Below are positions 46,004 through 59,266 of a stretch of DNA of 64,000 nucleotides, in pieces (the first letter of the stretch is position 1; every line of letters begins with the position of its first letter). This stretch comes from CAWEYO01 sp963813315. GTDB lineage: Bacteria; Pseudomonadota; Alphaproteobacteria; Rhizobiales; Rhizobiaceae. A program made the position numbers and the translations under genes. The stretch lies in assembly GCA_963813315.1 (NCBI GenBank), contig CAWEYO010000003.1, positions 1-64,000 of the forward strand, given 5' to 3'. The notes below the pieces were generated by a model, which was not told the DNA's origin, ran no database searches, and worked only from the letters and a program-made list of their open reading frames with translations.

Positions 46004-48048
46004 TTTTGAATTTCCTTGTGATCGTCACTTTGGGGCGCTTTCCGCTGCGCCACGAAAACAACAGTCCGGCCGGGCACGCGCCACGCACTTTCTCCTCCAA
46101 GCTGCTCAATCGCCTCATCTGCCGGCGGCAGGAGCACCCAGCCATATCCCGGCTGCATCGGCAGGGAAAACACGGTTCCTCGCCAGTCGCCATTGACGAG
46201 AACGGCAATGCGTTCGGCTCCGGCCGTCAGCACCATCGTCAGCCGATGGCGGCCGGGTTCGTTCCAGCCCGCGGCGGTGAGCTGACGGCCAGTTTCGGAG
46301 AGCCATTCGACATCAGGAAGGCCGGGCGCTTTAACGGAGGCAAGAAACGCAGGGTCGGACAGCGCCGGAAAATTCCTCCGCAACGCGGCCAATGCGACTA
46401 CGTGCCGTTCAAGCGCGAGGTCGCGCCGCGACCAGTCGAGCCACGTCACGTCATTGTCCTGCGCATAGGCGTTGTTGTTGCCTTTTTGGGTGCGGCCAAA
46501 TTCGTCGCCTGCCGTAAGCATGATCGTTCCTTTGGAGGCAAACAGCGTGGAAAGCAGCGCCAACAGGTCGCGGTGCCTGTCCTCCACGACCTGCGCATCG
46601 AGACTTTCACCTTCTATGCCATTGTTCCAGGACAGGTTGTCGTTGTGGCCGTCATGGTTGCGCTCGCCATTGGCCTCGTTGTGCTTGCGCTCATAGCGAA
46701 CCAGGTCGGCGAGCGTCATGCCGTCATGCGCGGCTATGAAATTCACCGTTCGTGTGGAGTCACTTCCGCTCGACGCAAAGACATCCGATGAGCCGGCCAG
46801 CCGTGTCGCAAGACGGGCAATCATGCCTCGGTCGCCGCGCCAGAAACGTCGGACGTCGTCGCGATAGTGGTCGTTCCATTCGAGGAAAGGCGCACCGAAT
46901 TTGCCGAGCTGGTAGCCGTCGGGGCCGACATCCCAGGGCTCGGCGATCAGTATCCGGTCGGAAATGACGGGATCCTTCCTGATCGCCTCCAGCAGGGGTG
47001 CGATCGGGTCAAAGCTGTCTTCACCGCGTCCAAGGATCGTCGCCAGATCGAAGCGAAAACCATCCACTCCGGCATAGGTCACGAAACTGCGCAGGCAATC
47101 GAGGACCATCTCACGCACCACCGGGTGCTGCGCGGCAACGGTATTTCCGGTTCCCGTGTGGTTTGTCAGTCTTCCCGGCTCTCCGGGAACGTGCCGGTAG
47201 TAGGCGATGCTGTCGAGGCCACGGAACGACAGTGTGGGACCGAGCTCGTCGCCTTCCCCCGTGTGGTTGAATACGAGATCGAGGATAACGCCGATGCCGG
47301 CTTCGTGGAGAACGGCGACCGTTTCGCGAAGTTCGGCGAACCCGCCCGGCGCGAGGCGCGGATCAAGCGCCATGAAGGTCACCGGATTGTACCCCCACGC
47401 ATTTCGAAGACCGAGCGGCGGCAGATGCCGCTCATCGATAGACGCGGTCACGGGCATCAGCTCGATTGCCGCGACGCCGAGTTTCCTCAGATGTTCAATG
47501 ATCGCCGGATGCGCCAGCGCGCCAATCGTGCCCCGCTGGAGTTCGGGCACGTCAGGATGCAGCTTCGTGAATGCACCAACGGCAATCTCGTAGATCAATC
47601 CGCCGCAACGGAAGACCGGCGCTTCGGGCGTCCGCGGAGTTGGCATCGCGGTGGCGATCGCCTTCGGCATCAGCAGTGCCGTATCGCCACCCTGGCCGCG
47701 ACGCAACGCGAGGCGCGCGTCGTAGACATAGGGCCGATCGATCTCGACCGCGTAGGGATCCATCAGGAGTTTATCGGGATCGAAAAAGAGACCGCGCCCG
47801 GGATCGTATTGCCCCTCCGCGCGAAAGCCGTAGCGGACGCCGGAGTTCAGACCACGCGCGACGATCGCATGAACGCCATCGCCCGCCGGCGACAGTTCCA
47901 GCCGCGCGGTTTCACGGTCACCATCCCCGTCGAAGAGCGAAACCCAGACACGGCTTGCCGCGCCGGACCATACGGAGAACCGGATGCCTTCATCGCAAAC
48001 GGCCGCGCCAAAGCGTGGAGCAGCGACATCACGCATAATGACTGTCAT
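46000..48048 (-). CDS. glgX: Glycogen debranching enzyme
   Basis: The 682-residue GH13 enzyme cleaves alpha-1,6 branches of phosphorylase-limited glycogen. It has an N-terminal CBM48 (GIRFSVWSGAASRVWVSLFD), then IELMPVTASIDERHL, WGYNPVTFMALD, ILDLVFNHTGEGD, nucleophile in GFRFDLATILGR and acid in LIAEPWDVG. I use the internal ATG (MTVIMRDVAAPRFG) one base after the pgm stop; an earlier start would overlap pgm. It is coupled to the next gene by ATGA. Confidence 0.93.
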   Translation of the reverse strand: MTVIMRDVAAPRFGAAVCDEGIRFSVWSGAASRVWVSLFDGDGDRETARLELSPAGDGVHAIVARGLNSGVRYGFRAEGQYDPGRGLFFDPDKLLMDPYAVEIDRPYVYDARLALRRGQGGDTALLMPKAIATAMPTPRTPEAPVFRCGGLIYEIAVGAFTKLHPDVPELQRGTIGALAHPAIIEHLRKLGVAAIELMPVTASIDERHLPPLGLRNAWGYNPVTFMALDPRLAPGGFAELRETVAVLHEAGIGVILDLVFNHTGEGDELGPTLSFRGLDSIAYYRHVPGEPGRLTNHTGTGNTVAAQHPVVREMVLDCLRSFVTYAGVDGFRFDLATILGRGEDSFDPIAPLLEAIRKDPVISDRILIAEPWDVGPDGYQLGKFGAPFLEWNDHYRDDVRRFWRGDRGMIARLATRLAGSSDVFASSGSDSTRTVNFIAAHDGMTLADLVRYERKHNEANGERNHDGHNDNLSWNNGIEGESLDAQVVEDRHRDLLALLSTLFASKGTIMLTAGDEFGRTQKGNNNAYAQDNDVTWLDWSRRDLALERHVVALAALRRNFPALSDPAFLASVKAPGLPDVEWLSETGRQLTAAGWNEPGRHRLTMVLTAGAERIAVLVNGDWRGTVFSLPMQPGYGWVLLPPADEAIEQLGGESAWRVPGRTVVFVAQRKAPQSDDHKEIQK

Positions 48049-48049
48049 A

Positions 48050-51128
<3,079 letters not shown>

Positions 51129-51132
<4 letters not shown>

Positions 51133-52391
51133 GCTTCCAGCCTGTCGATCATTTCCTGCGTGATCAGGCAGACGCCGCCCTCCGAGACGCGGAAGCGCTT
51201 CTGGTCCAGCTCGGGATCTTCGCCGACCACCAGTCCTTCGGGAATCTTGACCCCATGATCGATCACGACACGGGTCAGCCTCGCGTTGCGGCCAACGAAG
51301 CAGTCCGGAAGCACGACGGCCTCATCGAGGGAGGAGAAGGAATTGACGCGCGCCCCGGTGAATATGAGGCTGCGCCGAAGCGAGGCGCCCGAGATGATGC
51401 AGTCGCCGGAAACCAGCGACGAGATCGCGGACCCGCGCCTGCCTTCCTCATCGTGCACGAACTTCGCGGGCGGCTTGATCTCGGCATAGGTCCAGATCGG
51501 CCAGTCGCGGTCGTAGAGGTCGAGCTCCGGTGTAATGTCCGTCAGGTCGATATTGGTCTCCCAATAGGCATCGATGGTGCCGACGTCGCGCCAATAGGGC
51601 ACGGCTTCGAAGCTCGACCGAACGCAGGATTTGGCGAAGCGATGTGCAATCGCCTTACCATGCTCCACGATATACGGAATGATATCCTTGCCGAAGTCGC
51701 GGCTCGAGCCGTCAACTGCCGCATCGCGGCGCAGCTGGTCCATCAGGAACTTGGTGTGGAAGACATATATCCCCATGGACGCAAGCGCAAAATCGGGCTT
51801 GTCAGGGATACCGGGCGGATCGGCCGGCTTCTCGATGAAGGAAATGATGTTGTCCTTGACGTCGACATGCATGACACCGAAACCGGTCGCTTCCATGCGC
51901 GGCACTTCGAGGCATCCGACGGTAACGTCCGCGCCGGCTTCCACGTGCTGGCGCAGCATCAACTCGTAGTCCATCTTGTAGATGTGGTCGCCGGCAAGGA
52001 TGACCATGTATTCCGGGCCGTAGCTCTCGATGATGTCGATGTTCTGGAAGACCGCGTCGGCAGTACCCTCGTACCATTGGGTTTCCGAAACGCGTTGGCT
52101 CGCCGGCAGGATGTCGAAGCTCTCGTTTCGCTCCGGCCGCAGGAAGTTCCAGCCGCGCTGCAGGTGGCGGATAAGCGAATGCGCCTTGTACTGCGTGGCG
52201 ACGCTTATGCGGCGTATGCCGGAATTCAAGGCATTCGAAAGGGCGAAATCGATGATGCGGGTCTTGCCGCCGAAATAGACGGCCGGCTTGGCGCGCTTGT
52301 CGGTCAATTCCTTCAGCCGGCTGCCGCGCCCGCCCGCCAGCACATAGGCCATCGCGTCGCGCGCCAGTGGCTGGTTTCTCTTGGCCTCCAT
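51129..52391 (-). CDS. glgC: Glucose-1-phosphate adenylyltransferase
   Basis: This makes ADP-glucose from ATP and glucose-1-phosphate, the committed step of glycogen synthesis. Motifs: [20 protein letters not shown] at the nucleotide site, [31 protein letters not shown], the catalytic [12 protein letters not shown] and IEKPADPP. The C-terminal beta-helix ([17 protein letters not shown]) binds the allosteric effector, often fructose 6-phosphate or pyruvate in rhizobia. The length of 420 residues is normal. Confidence 0.95.
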
Positions 52392-52409
52392 GTATTCCTC
52401 CCAGGTCTG

Positions 52410-54629
52410 CTACTCGGCTACAAACTCAAGCATGATCGTCGCCAGAGGCGGCAGCACCACCACGGCCGCGATCCCGCCTCCCTCACGTTCCGCGACTGCA
52501 TCGACGCGTCCGTCATTTCCCGTGCCGGTTCCGCCATAGTCGGACGAGTCCGTGTTCATGACCTCCCGCCACGTTCCCGCCTCGGGCAGCGGTACGCGAT
52601 AGTTCTCGCGCTGGACCGGTGTGAAATTCGAAATCACCGCGACCGGATTGCCGCCGGGCGCCGTGCGCAGCCAGGCGAACACGGAATGCTCATGGTCATC
52701 GACGATAAGCCAGGAGAAGCCCTCGGGCTCGCAGTCCCGCGCATGGAGCGCCGGCCGTGAGCGGTAGAGGTAGTTGAGGTCGCGAACGAGCCGGCGCACC
52801 CCCCGATGCGGGGCGTGGTCGAGCAGATGCCAGTCCAGCGATCGCGCCTCGCTCCATTCGTCGCGCTGGGCAAACTCCTGTCCCATGAAGAGCAATTTCT
52901 TGCCTGGGTAACCCCACATGAATGCATAATAGGCGCGCAGGGTGGCAAACTTCTGCCAGTCGTCGCCAGCCATCTTGTTGAGCAGCGAGCTTTTCCCGTG
53001 CACCACTTCGTCGTGCGAAAGCGGCAGCACGAAGTTCTCGCTGAAAGCGTAGACCAGGCCGAAGGTGATCTCATTGTGGTGATGCTTCCGGTGGATGGGC
53101 TCGCGCGACAGATAGTCGAGCGTGTCGTGCATGAAGCCCATGTTCCACTTGAAGCCGAAGCCCAGACCGTCCTCGTCGACCGGTTGCGAAACGTTCGGCC
53201 ACGAAGTCAACTCCTCGGCAATCGTCATGATGCCGGGATGCGCGCCGTAGACCGCCTTGTTCATGTCCTGCAGAAAGCTGACGGCTCCGAGGTTTTCGCG
53301 TCCCCCCTTCTCGTTGGGGATCCACTCGCCGTCTTTGCGCGAGTAGTCGAGATAAAGCATCGACGCCACCGCATCCACGCGCAGCCCGTCGAGGTGGTAT
53401 TTCTCCGCCCAGAACAGCGCATTGTTGACAAGGTAGGAGACCACCTCGCGGCGGCCGAAATTGTAGATCGCCGTGTGCCAGTCCGGATGGAAGCCCTGAC
53501 GCGGGTCGGCGTGCTCGTAGAGGGCCGTTCCATCGAACCTCACCAACCCGTGCTCGTCGACGGGGAAGTGCGCCGGCACCCAGTCAAGGATCACCCCGAT
53601 GCCCGCCTGATGGGCTCCGTCGACGAAACGTGCAAAACCCTCAGGCTCGCCGAAACGCGCTGTCGGCGCGTACAGCCCCGTGGTCTGGTATCCCCACGAC
53701 GGATCGTAGGGATGTTCGGTGACCGGAAGAAACTCGATGTGCGTGAAACCCATTTCCGTGACATAGGGGATCAGGCGGTTGCCGATCTCGTCCCATGACA
53801 GGAAGCCGCCGTCGTCGCCCTGCTGCCACGAGCCGGCATGCACTTCGTAAATCGAAATCGGCTCGCGGCGGTGGTTCGCGCCCTTCCAGAAGGCGCGATG
53901 CGCCTGATCCTGCCATTGATGGCCCATCGGCGCGCTGGTCACGGAGGCGGTCGCCGGCCGCAACTCCGACCGGAATGCAAAGGGATCGGCCTTGAGCGGC
54001 AGTTTCGCGCCGTCAGGGCCGATGATCTCGAACTTGTAGGGCCTTTCGGCTCCGATGTCCGGCATGAAGATTTCCCAGATGCCGGTATCCTGGCGCAGCC
54101 GCATCGCATGGCGACGGCCGTCCCACGCGTTGAAGTCGCCGACCACGGAGACACGCCGTGCGTTCGGCGCCCACACCGCGAAATGCACACCGGAAGCGCC
54201 CTCGTGGTCGATCAGATGCGCGCCGACCTTGTCGAACAGCCGGAGGTGGGATCCCTCGGCAATGTAGTAGTCGTCCATCGGGCCCAGCACCGGGCCGAAG
54301 GAATAGGGGTCGGTCAACGACCATTCGCCGCCCGCATTCTTCGCTAGATAGCGCAGCGGCTGACGCTTGCGGATCGACAGCCTGCCGTCGAAAAAGCCGG
54401 CGTCATGCCGGCGGGAGAGTTCACCTGCCGGTTTGCCGGCGAGCGTGAAGGCAGCAACGGACTCGGCATGCGGAATGAAGCAGCGTGCGACAAGCCCCCT
54501 GCTGGAGGTTTGAACGCCAAGGATCGCGAATGGATCACCATGGGTTCCTGCAACGATCGCCTCAATGTCGGGAACGGCTGTCAAATCCGGCATTTGCGTC
54601 GTCACGGCACTGGCGCGGGCTCTCGTCAT
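52410..54629 (-). CDS. glgB: 1,4-alpha-glucan branching enzyme
   Basis: The 739-residue GH13_9 enzyme makes alpha-1,6 branches. N-terminal carbohydrate-binding regions (DPFAILGVQ; GVHFAVWAPNARRVSVVGDF) precede the barrel: YEVHAGSW, FLPVTEHPYDPSWGYQ, nucleophile in GLRVDAVASMLYLDYSR, acid in TIAEELTSWP and LSHDEVVHGKSS. It lies 18 bases before glgC and 64 bases after glgP in the same transcript. Confidence 0.95.
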   Translation of the reverse strand: MTRARASAVTTQMPDLTAVPDIEAIVAGTHGDPFAILGVQTSSRGLVARCFIPHAESVAAFTLAGKPAGELSRRHDAGFFDGRLSIRKRQPLRYLAKNAGGEWSLTDPYSFGPVLGPMDDYYIAEGSHLRLFDKVGAHLIDHEGASGVHFAVWAPNARRVSVVGDFNAWDGRRHAMRLRQDTGIWEIFMPDIGAERPYKFEIIGPDGAKLPLKADPFAFRSELRPATASVTSAPMGHQWQDQAHRAFWKGANHRREPISIYEVHAGSWQQGDDGGFLSWDEIGNRLIPYVTEMGFTHIEFLPVTEHPYDPSWGYQTTGLYAPTARFGEPEGFARFVDGAHQAGIGVILDWVPAHFPVDEHGLVRFDGTALYEHADPRQGFHPDWHTAIYNFGRREVVSYLVNNALFWAEKYHLDGLRVDAVASMLYLDYSRKDGEWIPNEKGGRENLGAVSFLQDMNKAVYGAHPGIMTIAEELTSWPNVSQPVDEDGLGFGFKWNMGFMHDTLDYLSREPIHRKHHHNEITFGLVYAFSENFVLPLSHDEVVHGKSSLLNKMAGDDWQKFATLRAYYAFMWGYPGKKLLFMGQEFAQRDEWSEARSLDWHLLDHAPHRGVRRLVRDLNYLYRSRPALHARDCEPEGFSWLIVDDHEHSVFAWLRTAPGGNPVAVISNFTPVQRENYRVPLPEAGTWREVMNTDSSDYGGTGTGNDGRVDAVAEREGGGIAAVVVLPPLATIMLEFVAE

Positions 54630-54693
54630 GCAGGCTGCCCTTCCCCTCCGGACATCCTACACTAAGCTCTTGTGCCACTGGCGCACAATTGCC

Positions 54694-57174
54694 TCATGCG
54701 GGCACATTCCAGATTTCGTGCGCGTATTGGCGAATGGTGCGGTCGGAGGAGAACCAGCCGACGCGGGCGACGTTGCGAATGGCCTTGGTATGCCACTCCG
54801 GACTGTTTCGCCAGATGGCGTCCACCTGCCTCTGCGCGGCGGCATAGGCATCGAAATCGGCGGCAACCATGAACCAGTCATGCTCGTAGAGCCCATTCAT
54901 CAGGTCGCGATAGCGCTGCGGATCGTCCGGCGAGAAGACGCCTGACGCGATCGCCGACAGCGCCTGCGCCAGTTCCGGCGAACCTTCGATCACTTCGCGC
55001 GGGCTGTACCCGTTGGCCCGGCGCGCAGCGACCTCCTCGGCGGTCAGTCCGAAGATGACGATGTTGTCGTCGCCGACGCGTTCCTTGATCTCGACATTGG
55101 CGCCGTCGAGGGTGCCGATCGTGACCGCGCCGTTCAATGCGAACTTCATGTTGCCGGTGCCCGACGCCTCCATGCCGGCCGTGGAAATCTGCTCCGACAA
55201 GTCTGCTGCCGGCACCATGATCTCAGCCAGGCTCACACTGTAGTTCGGGATGAACACAAGCTTCAGCAGCCCGCGCACCGCAGGGTCGCGATTGATGACG
55301 CGCGCGACATCGTTGGCAAGCTTTATGATCAGTTTGGCGTTGTGGTAGCTGGGCGCCGCCTTGCCGCCGAAGAATTTAACGCGCGGCATCCATTCCTTTT
55401 CCGGGTGGGAGCGGATCTGGTCGTACAGGGCAACCGCCTCGACGACGTTCAGAAGCTGCCGCTTGTATTCGTGGATGCGCTTGACCTGGATATCGAACAG
55501 CGCCGACGGATCCAGCCGGATGCCCAATCGTTCGGTCACGACATTGGCAAGCCGTGCCTTGTTGGCGCGTTTCACCGCGGCGAACTTTTCGCGGAACGCG
55601 GCGTCCGTCGCCAAAGGGTCGAGCCCGGACAAGAGATTGATGTCGTCGAGGAAGCCGTCGCCTATCGCTTCGCGCGCCAGTTTCGTGAGGCCGGAATTGC
55701 ACTGGATCAACCAGCGTCGCGGCGTGATGCCGTTGGTTTTGTTGTTGATTCGGCCGGGATAAAGTTCGTGAAGGTCGGCAAATACCGTCGCCTTCATCAA
55801 ATCGGTGTGCAGCGCGGAGACGCCATTGGTGCTATGCGAGCCGACAAAGGCGAGATTGCCCATGCGAACGCGGCGCTCGCCTCCCTCGTGGATCAGCGAG
55901 ATACGCCCGATCTGATCATCGTCGAACTTGTGGGCGGCCCGGGCCTCAAGCAGAATCTCGGCGTTGATGGCGTAGATGATCTGCATATGGCGCGGCAGCA
56001 GGCGCTCGAACAGCGGCACCGGCCAGCTCTCCAGCGCTTCCGGCAGCAGCGTATGGTTCGTGTAGGCGAAAGTGCGCTTCGTAATGTCCCATGCCGTGTC
56101 GAAGTCGACGCGGTGGACATCCATCAGGAGGCGCATCAGTTCGGGAACCGCGACCGCCGGATGCGTATCGTTCAGGTGGATCGCGGCCTTGTCCGGCAGC
56201 GACAGCAAATCGCCGTACTGGCTCAGATGGCGTTGCAGGATATCCTGGAGCGAGGCCGTCGAGAAAAAATACTCCTGCCTCAATCGCAATTCCTGCCCGG
56301 CGAGGTGCGAATCCGCGGGATAGAGGACCTGCGTCAGGACTTCCGCCTTATTGCTCTCGCGAAGCGCGCCGATATGGTCCCCCGCATTGAAGGCTTCGAG
56401 CATGATCGGATCGATCGGCATCGCCGACCACAGGCGCAGCGTGTTGACGCGGTTGCCGCGCCAGCCGACGACCGGCGTATCGTAGGCCACGGCAAGCATG
56501 CGCTCCTGTGGCTTCCAGACGTGCCGCTCCAGCCGCCCATCCTTCGAAGTGACGGACTCGACCGTGCCGCCGAAACCCACTTCGAAGGAGCGTTCCCGGC
56601 GTTCGAACTCCCACGGATTGCCGTGGTCGAGCCAATTCTCCGGCAATTCTACCTGCCGTCCGTCCGAAATCTCCTGTCGAAACAGGCCGTGAACATAGCG
56701 GATGCCGTAGCCATGTGCGGGCACATCCACCGTCGCCATGCTCTCCATGAAACAAGCGGCGAGCCGGCCAAGTCCGCCATTGCCGAGTGCGGCGTCGGGT
56801 TCCAGCCTGGAGATTACGTCGATGTCGACGCCGAGCGAAGCCAGCGCTTCGCGCATGTTGTCGAGCAGGCCGAGGTTCGAGAATGCGTCGCGCATCAACC
56901 GGCCGATCAGGAACTCCAGCGACAGATAGTAGACGCGCTTTTCCTGCCGTTCGTAGGTGGCCTTGGTGGACTGGATCCAGCGCTCGATGATGCGGTCGCG
57001 AACGACCTTGATCGACGCCGTCAGCCAGTCGTGCGGGGTGGCGACAGTGGCATCCTTGCCCAGCCTGTAGGTGAGGCTTTGCACGATTTCCGTCGCGAGG
57101 GTCTTTGGATCGGTGTCGTTCAGGATTGGCCTCAGGAGGTCGGAAATTGGCACTTGCGTCATCAGCATTTCCAT
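54694..57174 (-). CDS. glgP: Glycogen phosphorylase
   Basis: It releases glucose-1-phosphate from glycogen ends using a PLP phosphate. The 826-residue GT35 protein has ALGNGGLGRLAACFMESM, IKRIHEYKRQLLNV-type phosphate-site residues (VKRIHEYKRQLLN) and the PLP lysine motif EASGTGNMKFALNGAVTIG. The start could be the first or the third in-frame ATG. It is the first gene of the glycogen operon, so its promoter should lie in the 120 bases between it and frcA. Confidence 0.95.
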   Translation of the reverse strand: MEMLMTQVPISDLLRPILNDTDPKTLATEIVQSLTYRLGKDATVATPHDWLTASIKVVRDRIIERWIQSTKATYERQEKRVYYLSLEFLIGRLMRDAFSNLGLLDNMREALASLGVDIDVISRLEPDAALGNGGLGRLAACFMESMATVDVPAHGYGIRYVHGLFRQEISDGRQVELPENWLDHGNPWEFERRERSFEVGFGGTVESVTSKDGRLERHVWKPQERMLAVAYDTPVVGWRGNRVNTLRLWSAMPIDPIMLEAFNAGDHIGALRESNKAEVLTQVLYPADSHLAGQELRLRQEYFFSTASLQDILQRHLSQYGDLLSLPDKAAIHLNDTHPAVAVPELMRLLMDVHRVDFDTAWDITKRTFAYTNHTLLPEALESWPVPLFERLLPRHMQIIYAINAEILLEARAAHKFDDDQIGRISLIHEGGERRVRMGNLAFVGSHSTNGVSALHTDLMKATVFADLHELYPGRINNKTNGITPRRWLIQCNSGLTKLAREAIGDGFLDDINLLSGLDPLATDAAFREKFAAVKRANKARLANVVTERLGIRLDPSALFDIQVKRIHEYKRQLLNVVEAVALYDQIRSHPEKEWMPRVKFFGGKAAPSYHNAKLIIKLANDVARVINRDPAVRGLLKLVFIPNYSVSLAEIMVPAADLSEQISTAGMEASGTGNMKFALNGAVTIGTLDGANVEIKERVGDDNIVIFGLTAEEVAARRANGYSPREVIEGSPELAQALSAIASGVFSPDDPQRYRDLMNGLYEHDWFMVAADFDAYAAAQRQVDAIWRNSPEWHTKAIRNVARVGWFSSDRTIRQYAHEIWNVPA

Positions 57175-57297
57175 TTGCAGGGGTGGACCTGCCCGCCCCG
57201 CTACCGTTGATCGAGCCCTCCAATATTTGCAAACCCGCAGGATTTCAACCGATTTGGGAACCCGAAAACGCCGGACCTGCCATGCGTTTTTCGCAAA

Positions 57298-58080
57298 TCA
57301 TGCGGCAAGAGCCTGCTCTGGAGGCTTTTTCGCGCCGGTCATGAAGGCAACCGCGTCCGACATCGTGTATTCCTTCGGGTCGATGACGGTCAGCCGCCGG
57401 CCCAGCCTGTGGATATGGATGCGGTCGGCCACTTCGAAGACATGCGGCATGTTGTGCGAGATGAGCACGATCGGCAGACCCCTCTTCTTCACGTCCAGGA
57501 TAAGCTCGAGCACCCGGCGAGATTCCTTGACGCCAAGGGCTGCCGTCGGTTCGTCCATGATAACGACCTTCGAACCGAAGGCCGCCGCGCGCGCCACCGC
57601 CACGCCCTGACGTTGGCCGCCGGAAAGCGTTTCCACCGCCTGGCTGATGTTCTGGATCGTCATCAGGCCGAGTTCGGTGAGTTTGGCGCGAGCACGCTTC
57701 TCCATCGCCGGCCGGTCAAGCATCCGGAACCATTTGCCCATGGGCCCCTGCCGACGGATTTCGCGGCCGAGGAACATATTGTCGGCGATCGAGAGCGCCG
57801 GCGACAGAGCCAGGTTCTGATAGACCGTCTCGATGCCGGCGTCCCTTGCCTCCATGGGTGACTTGAAGTGGATCACGTTCCCCTCGAGTTGGATTTCGCC
57901 CTCGTCGGGATGCACCGCGCCGGAAATCGCTTTGATGAGCGACGATTTCCCGGCGCCATTGTCCCCGATCACCGCGAGAATCTCGCCGGGGAAGAGGTCG
58001 AAGTCGGCGTGGTCCAGAGCGGTCACCCGGCCATAGCGCTTCACCAGGCCGCGCGTCGTGAGAATAGGTTCCTGCGACAT
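57298..58080 (-). CDS. frcA: Fructose ABC transporter ATPase
   Basis: A 260-residue single-domain ATPase of the CUT2 sugar-importer class. Walker A is GDNGAGKSS, signature LSGGQRQGVAVARA, Walker B VVIMDEPTAALG and switch His in LISHNMP. FrcA of rhizobia is unusual in CUT2 because it has one ATPase domain instead of two, as here. Its ATG overlaps the frcC stop by one base. Last gene of frcBCA. Confidence 0.9.
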   Translation of the reverse strand: MSQEPILTTRGLVKRYGRVTALDHADFDLFPGEILAVIGDNGAGKSSLIKAISGAVHPDEGEIQLEGNVIHFKSPMEARDAGIETVYQNLALSPALSIADNMFLGREIRRQGPMGKWFRMLDRPAMEKRARAKLTELGLMTIQNISQAVETLSGGQRQGVAVARAAAFGSKVVIMDEPTAALGVKESRRVLELILDVKKRGLPIVLISHNMPHVFEVADRIHIHRLGRRLTVIDPKEYTMSDAVAFMTGAKKPPEQALAA

Positions 58081-59165
58081 TAGCCCGCTACCTTTCTGAT
58101 CCACTGATCCATGGCGACAGCAATGATGATCAGCAGGCCGATGAGGAGATATGTCCACTGAGGATCGGTTCCGATCAGCCGCAGACCCAGGGAGAAAACG
58201 CCGACGATAAGCGCGCCGAACAGCATTCCAAGGATCGAGCCGCGGCCGCCGAACAGGGAGATACCGCCAATCACCACCGCGGTGATGGATTCAATGTTGG
58301 CGAACTGACCGGATGTCGGCGACACCGAGCCGAGGCGGCCGATGATCACCCAGCCGGCGAGCGCGCAGATCAGTCCCGAAATGACGTAGACCTGAACCAG
58401 CATGCTCTTGACGCTCACGCCGGATAGCTTCGCCGCCTCTGGGTCATCGCCCAACGCATAGACATGGCGCCCCCATGCAGTGTGGTTGAGTACGTACCAC
58501 AATACGAAAACCAGAAGCACCATGACCACGACGCCATAGGTGAAGACTGCGTTGCCAACCCGGAAAGTTGCTCCGAAGACCTGAAGCAACGGCGCCTGGG
58601 CAGCAATGTCCTGCGACCTTATCGTTTCGTTCGCGGAGTATAGGAAATTCGTGGCCAGGATGATCTGCCAAGTTCCCAGTGTTACGATGAAGGGCGGTAG
58701 TTTCATGTGAGCGACAAGGGCGCCGTTGAGCCAGCCGCAGAGGCCACCAACAGCGAACCCGCACAGGATCGATATCGGCGCGGGGATGCCATAGCGGAAC
58801 GTGAACTGCCCCATGACCACTGACGACAACACCATGATCGCGCCGACGGACAAGTCGATGCCGGCCGTCAGGATGACAAGCGTCTGTGCCGCGCCGACAA
58901 TGCCGACTATGGCCACCTGCTGAAGAATGAGGGTCATCGAGAACGCAGAGAAGAACTTCCCGCCAACCGCGATGCCAAATCCCACAAGCGACAGTAACAG
59001 CACGATCAGGGGAACGGCCGCCGGATTGGAATGGAGGAAATGTTGCGCGTGTTCGAGCGCGGTCCTTTTATGCGTATCGAAACTGGCGACTGATGCATCG
59101 CTGCCAGAGAGGGCTTTTTCGAACTCCTGCGGCTGTGCCCGGCCGCTTGCCGTGGCGTCGCTCAT
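58080..59165 (-). CDS. frcC: Fructose ABC transporter permease
   Basis: The 361-residue membrane protein belongs to the BPD_transp_2 family: about nine to ten hydrophobic segments, LVILTAGIDLSVGAIMVLSS, LPPFIVTLGTWQIILATNF and the coupling region WGRHVYALGDDPEAAKLSGV. The N-terminal 40 residues are cytoplasmic and polar. It transports fructose with FrcA and FrcB; the assignment comes from operon content and divergent frcR. Confidence 0.9.
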   Translation of the reverse strand: MSDATASGRAQPQEFEKALSGSDASVASFDTHKRTALEHAQHFLHSNPAAVPLIVLLLSLVGFGIAVGGKFFSAFSMTLILQQVAIVGIVGAAQTLVILTAGIDLSVGAIMVLSSVVMGQFTFRYGIPAPISILCGFAVGGLCGWLNGALVAHMKLPPFIVTLGTWQIILATNFLYSANETIRSQDIAAQAPLLQVFGATFRVGNAVFTYGVVVMVLLVFVLWYVLNHTAWGRHVYALGDDPEAAKLSGVSVKSMLVQVYVISGLICALAGWVIIGRLGSVSPTSGQFANIESITAVVIGGISLFGGRGSILGMLFGALIVGVFSLGLRLIGTDPQWTYLLIGLLIIIAVAMDQWIRKVAG

Positions 59166-59205
59166 CGCTTTGCTCCTCCCGCGGGGTTGCGTTGTTGTCT
59201 AAGTA

Positions 59206-59227
59206 CGGGCGACCCGGAGGCCGCCCG
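59206..59227 (-). promoter_or_regulatory. Hairpin between frcB and frcC
   Basis: GC-rich arms CGGGCG and CGCCCG lie between the binding-protein and permease genes. Like those in the other two importers, it may boost binding-protein yield over the membrane parts. Confidence 0.45.
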
Positions 59228-59266
59228 CTCCCCGAATTTCAGACTATTGACGTTGCGTTAGGCAAA

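Noticed and set aside
55342..57210. 622-codon plus-strand frame opposite glgP
   Set aside because: Antisense shadow of glycogen phosphorylase, produced by high GC content.
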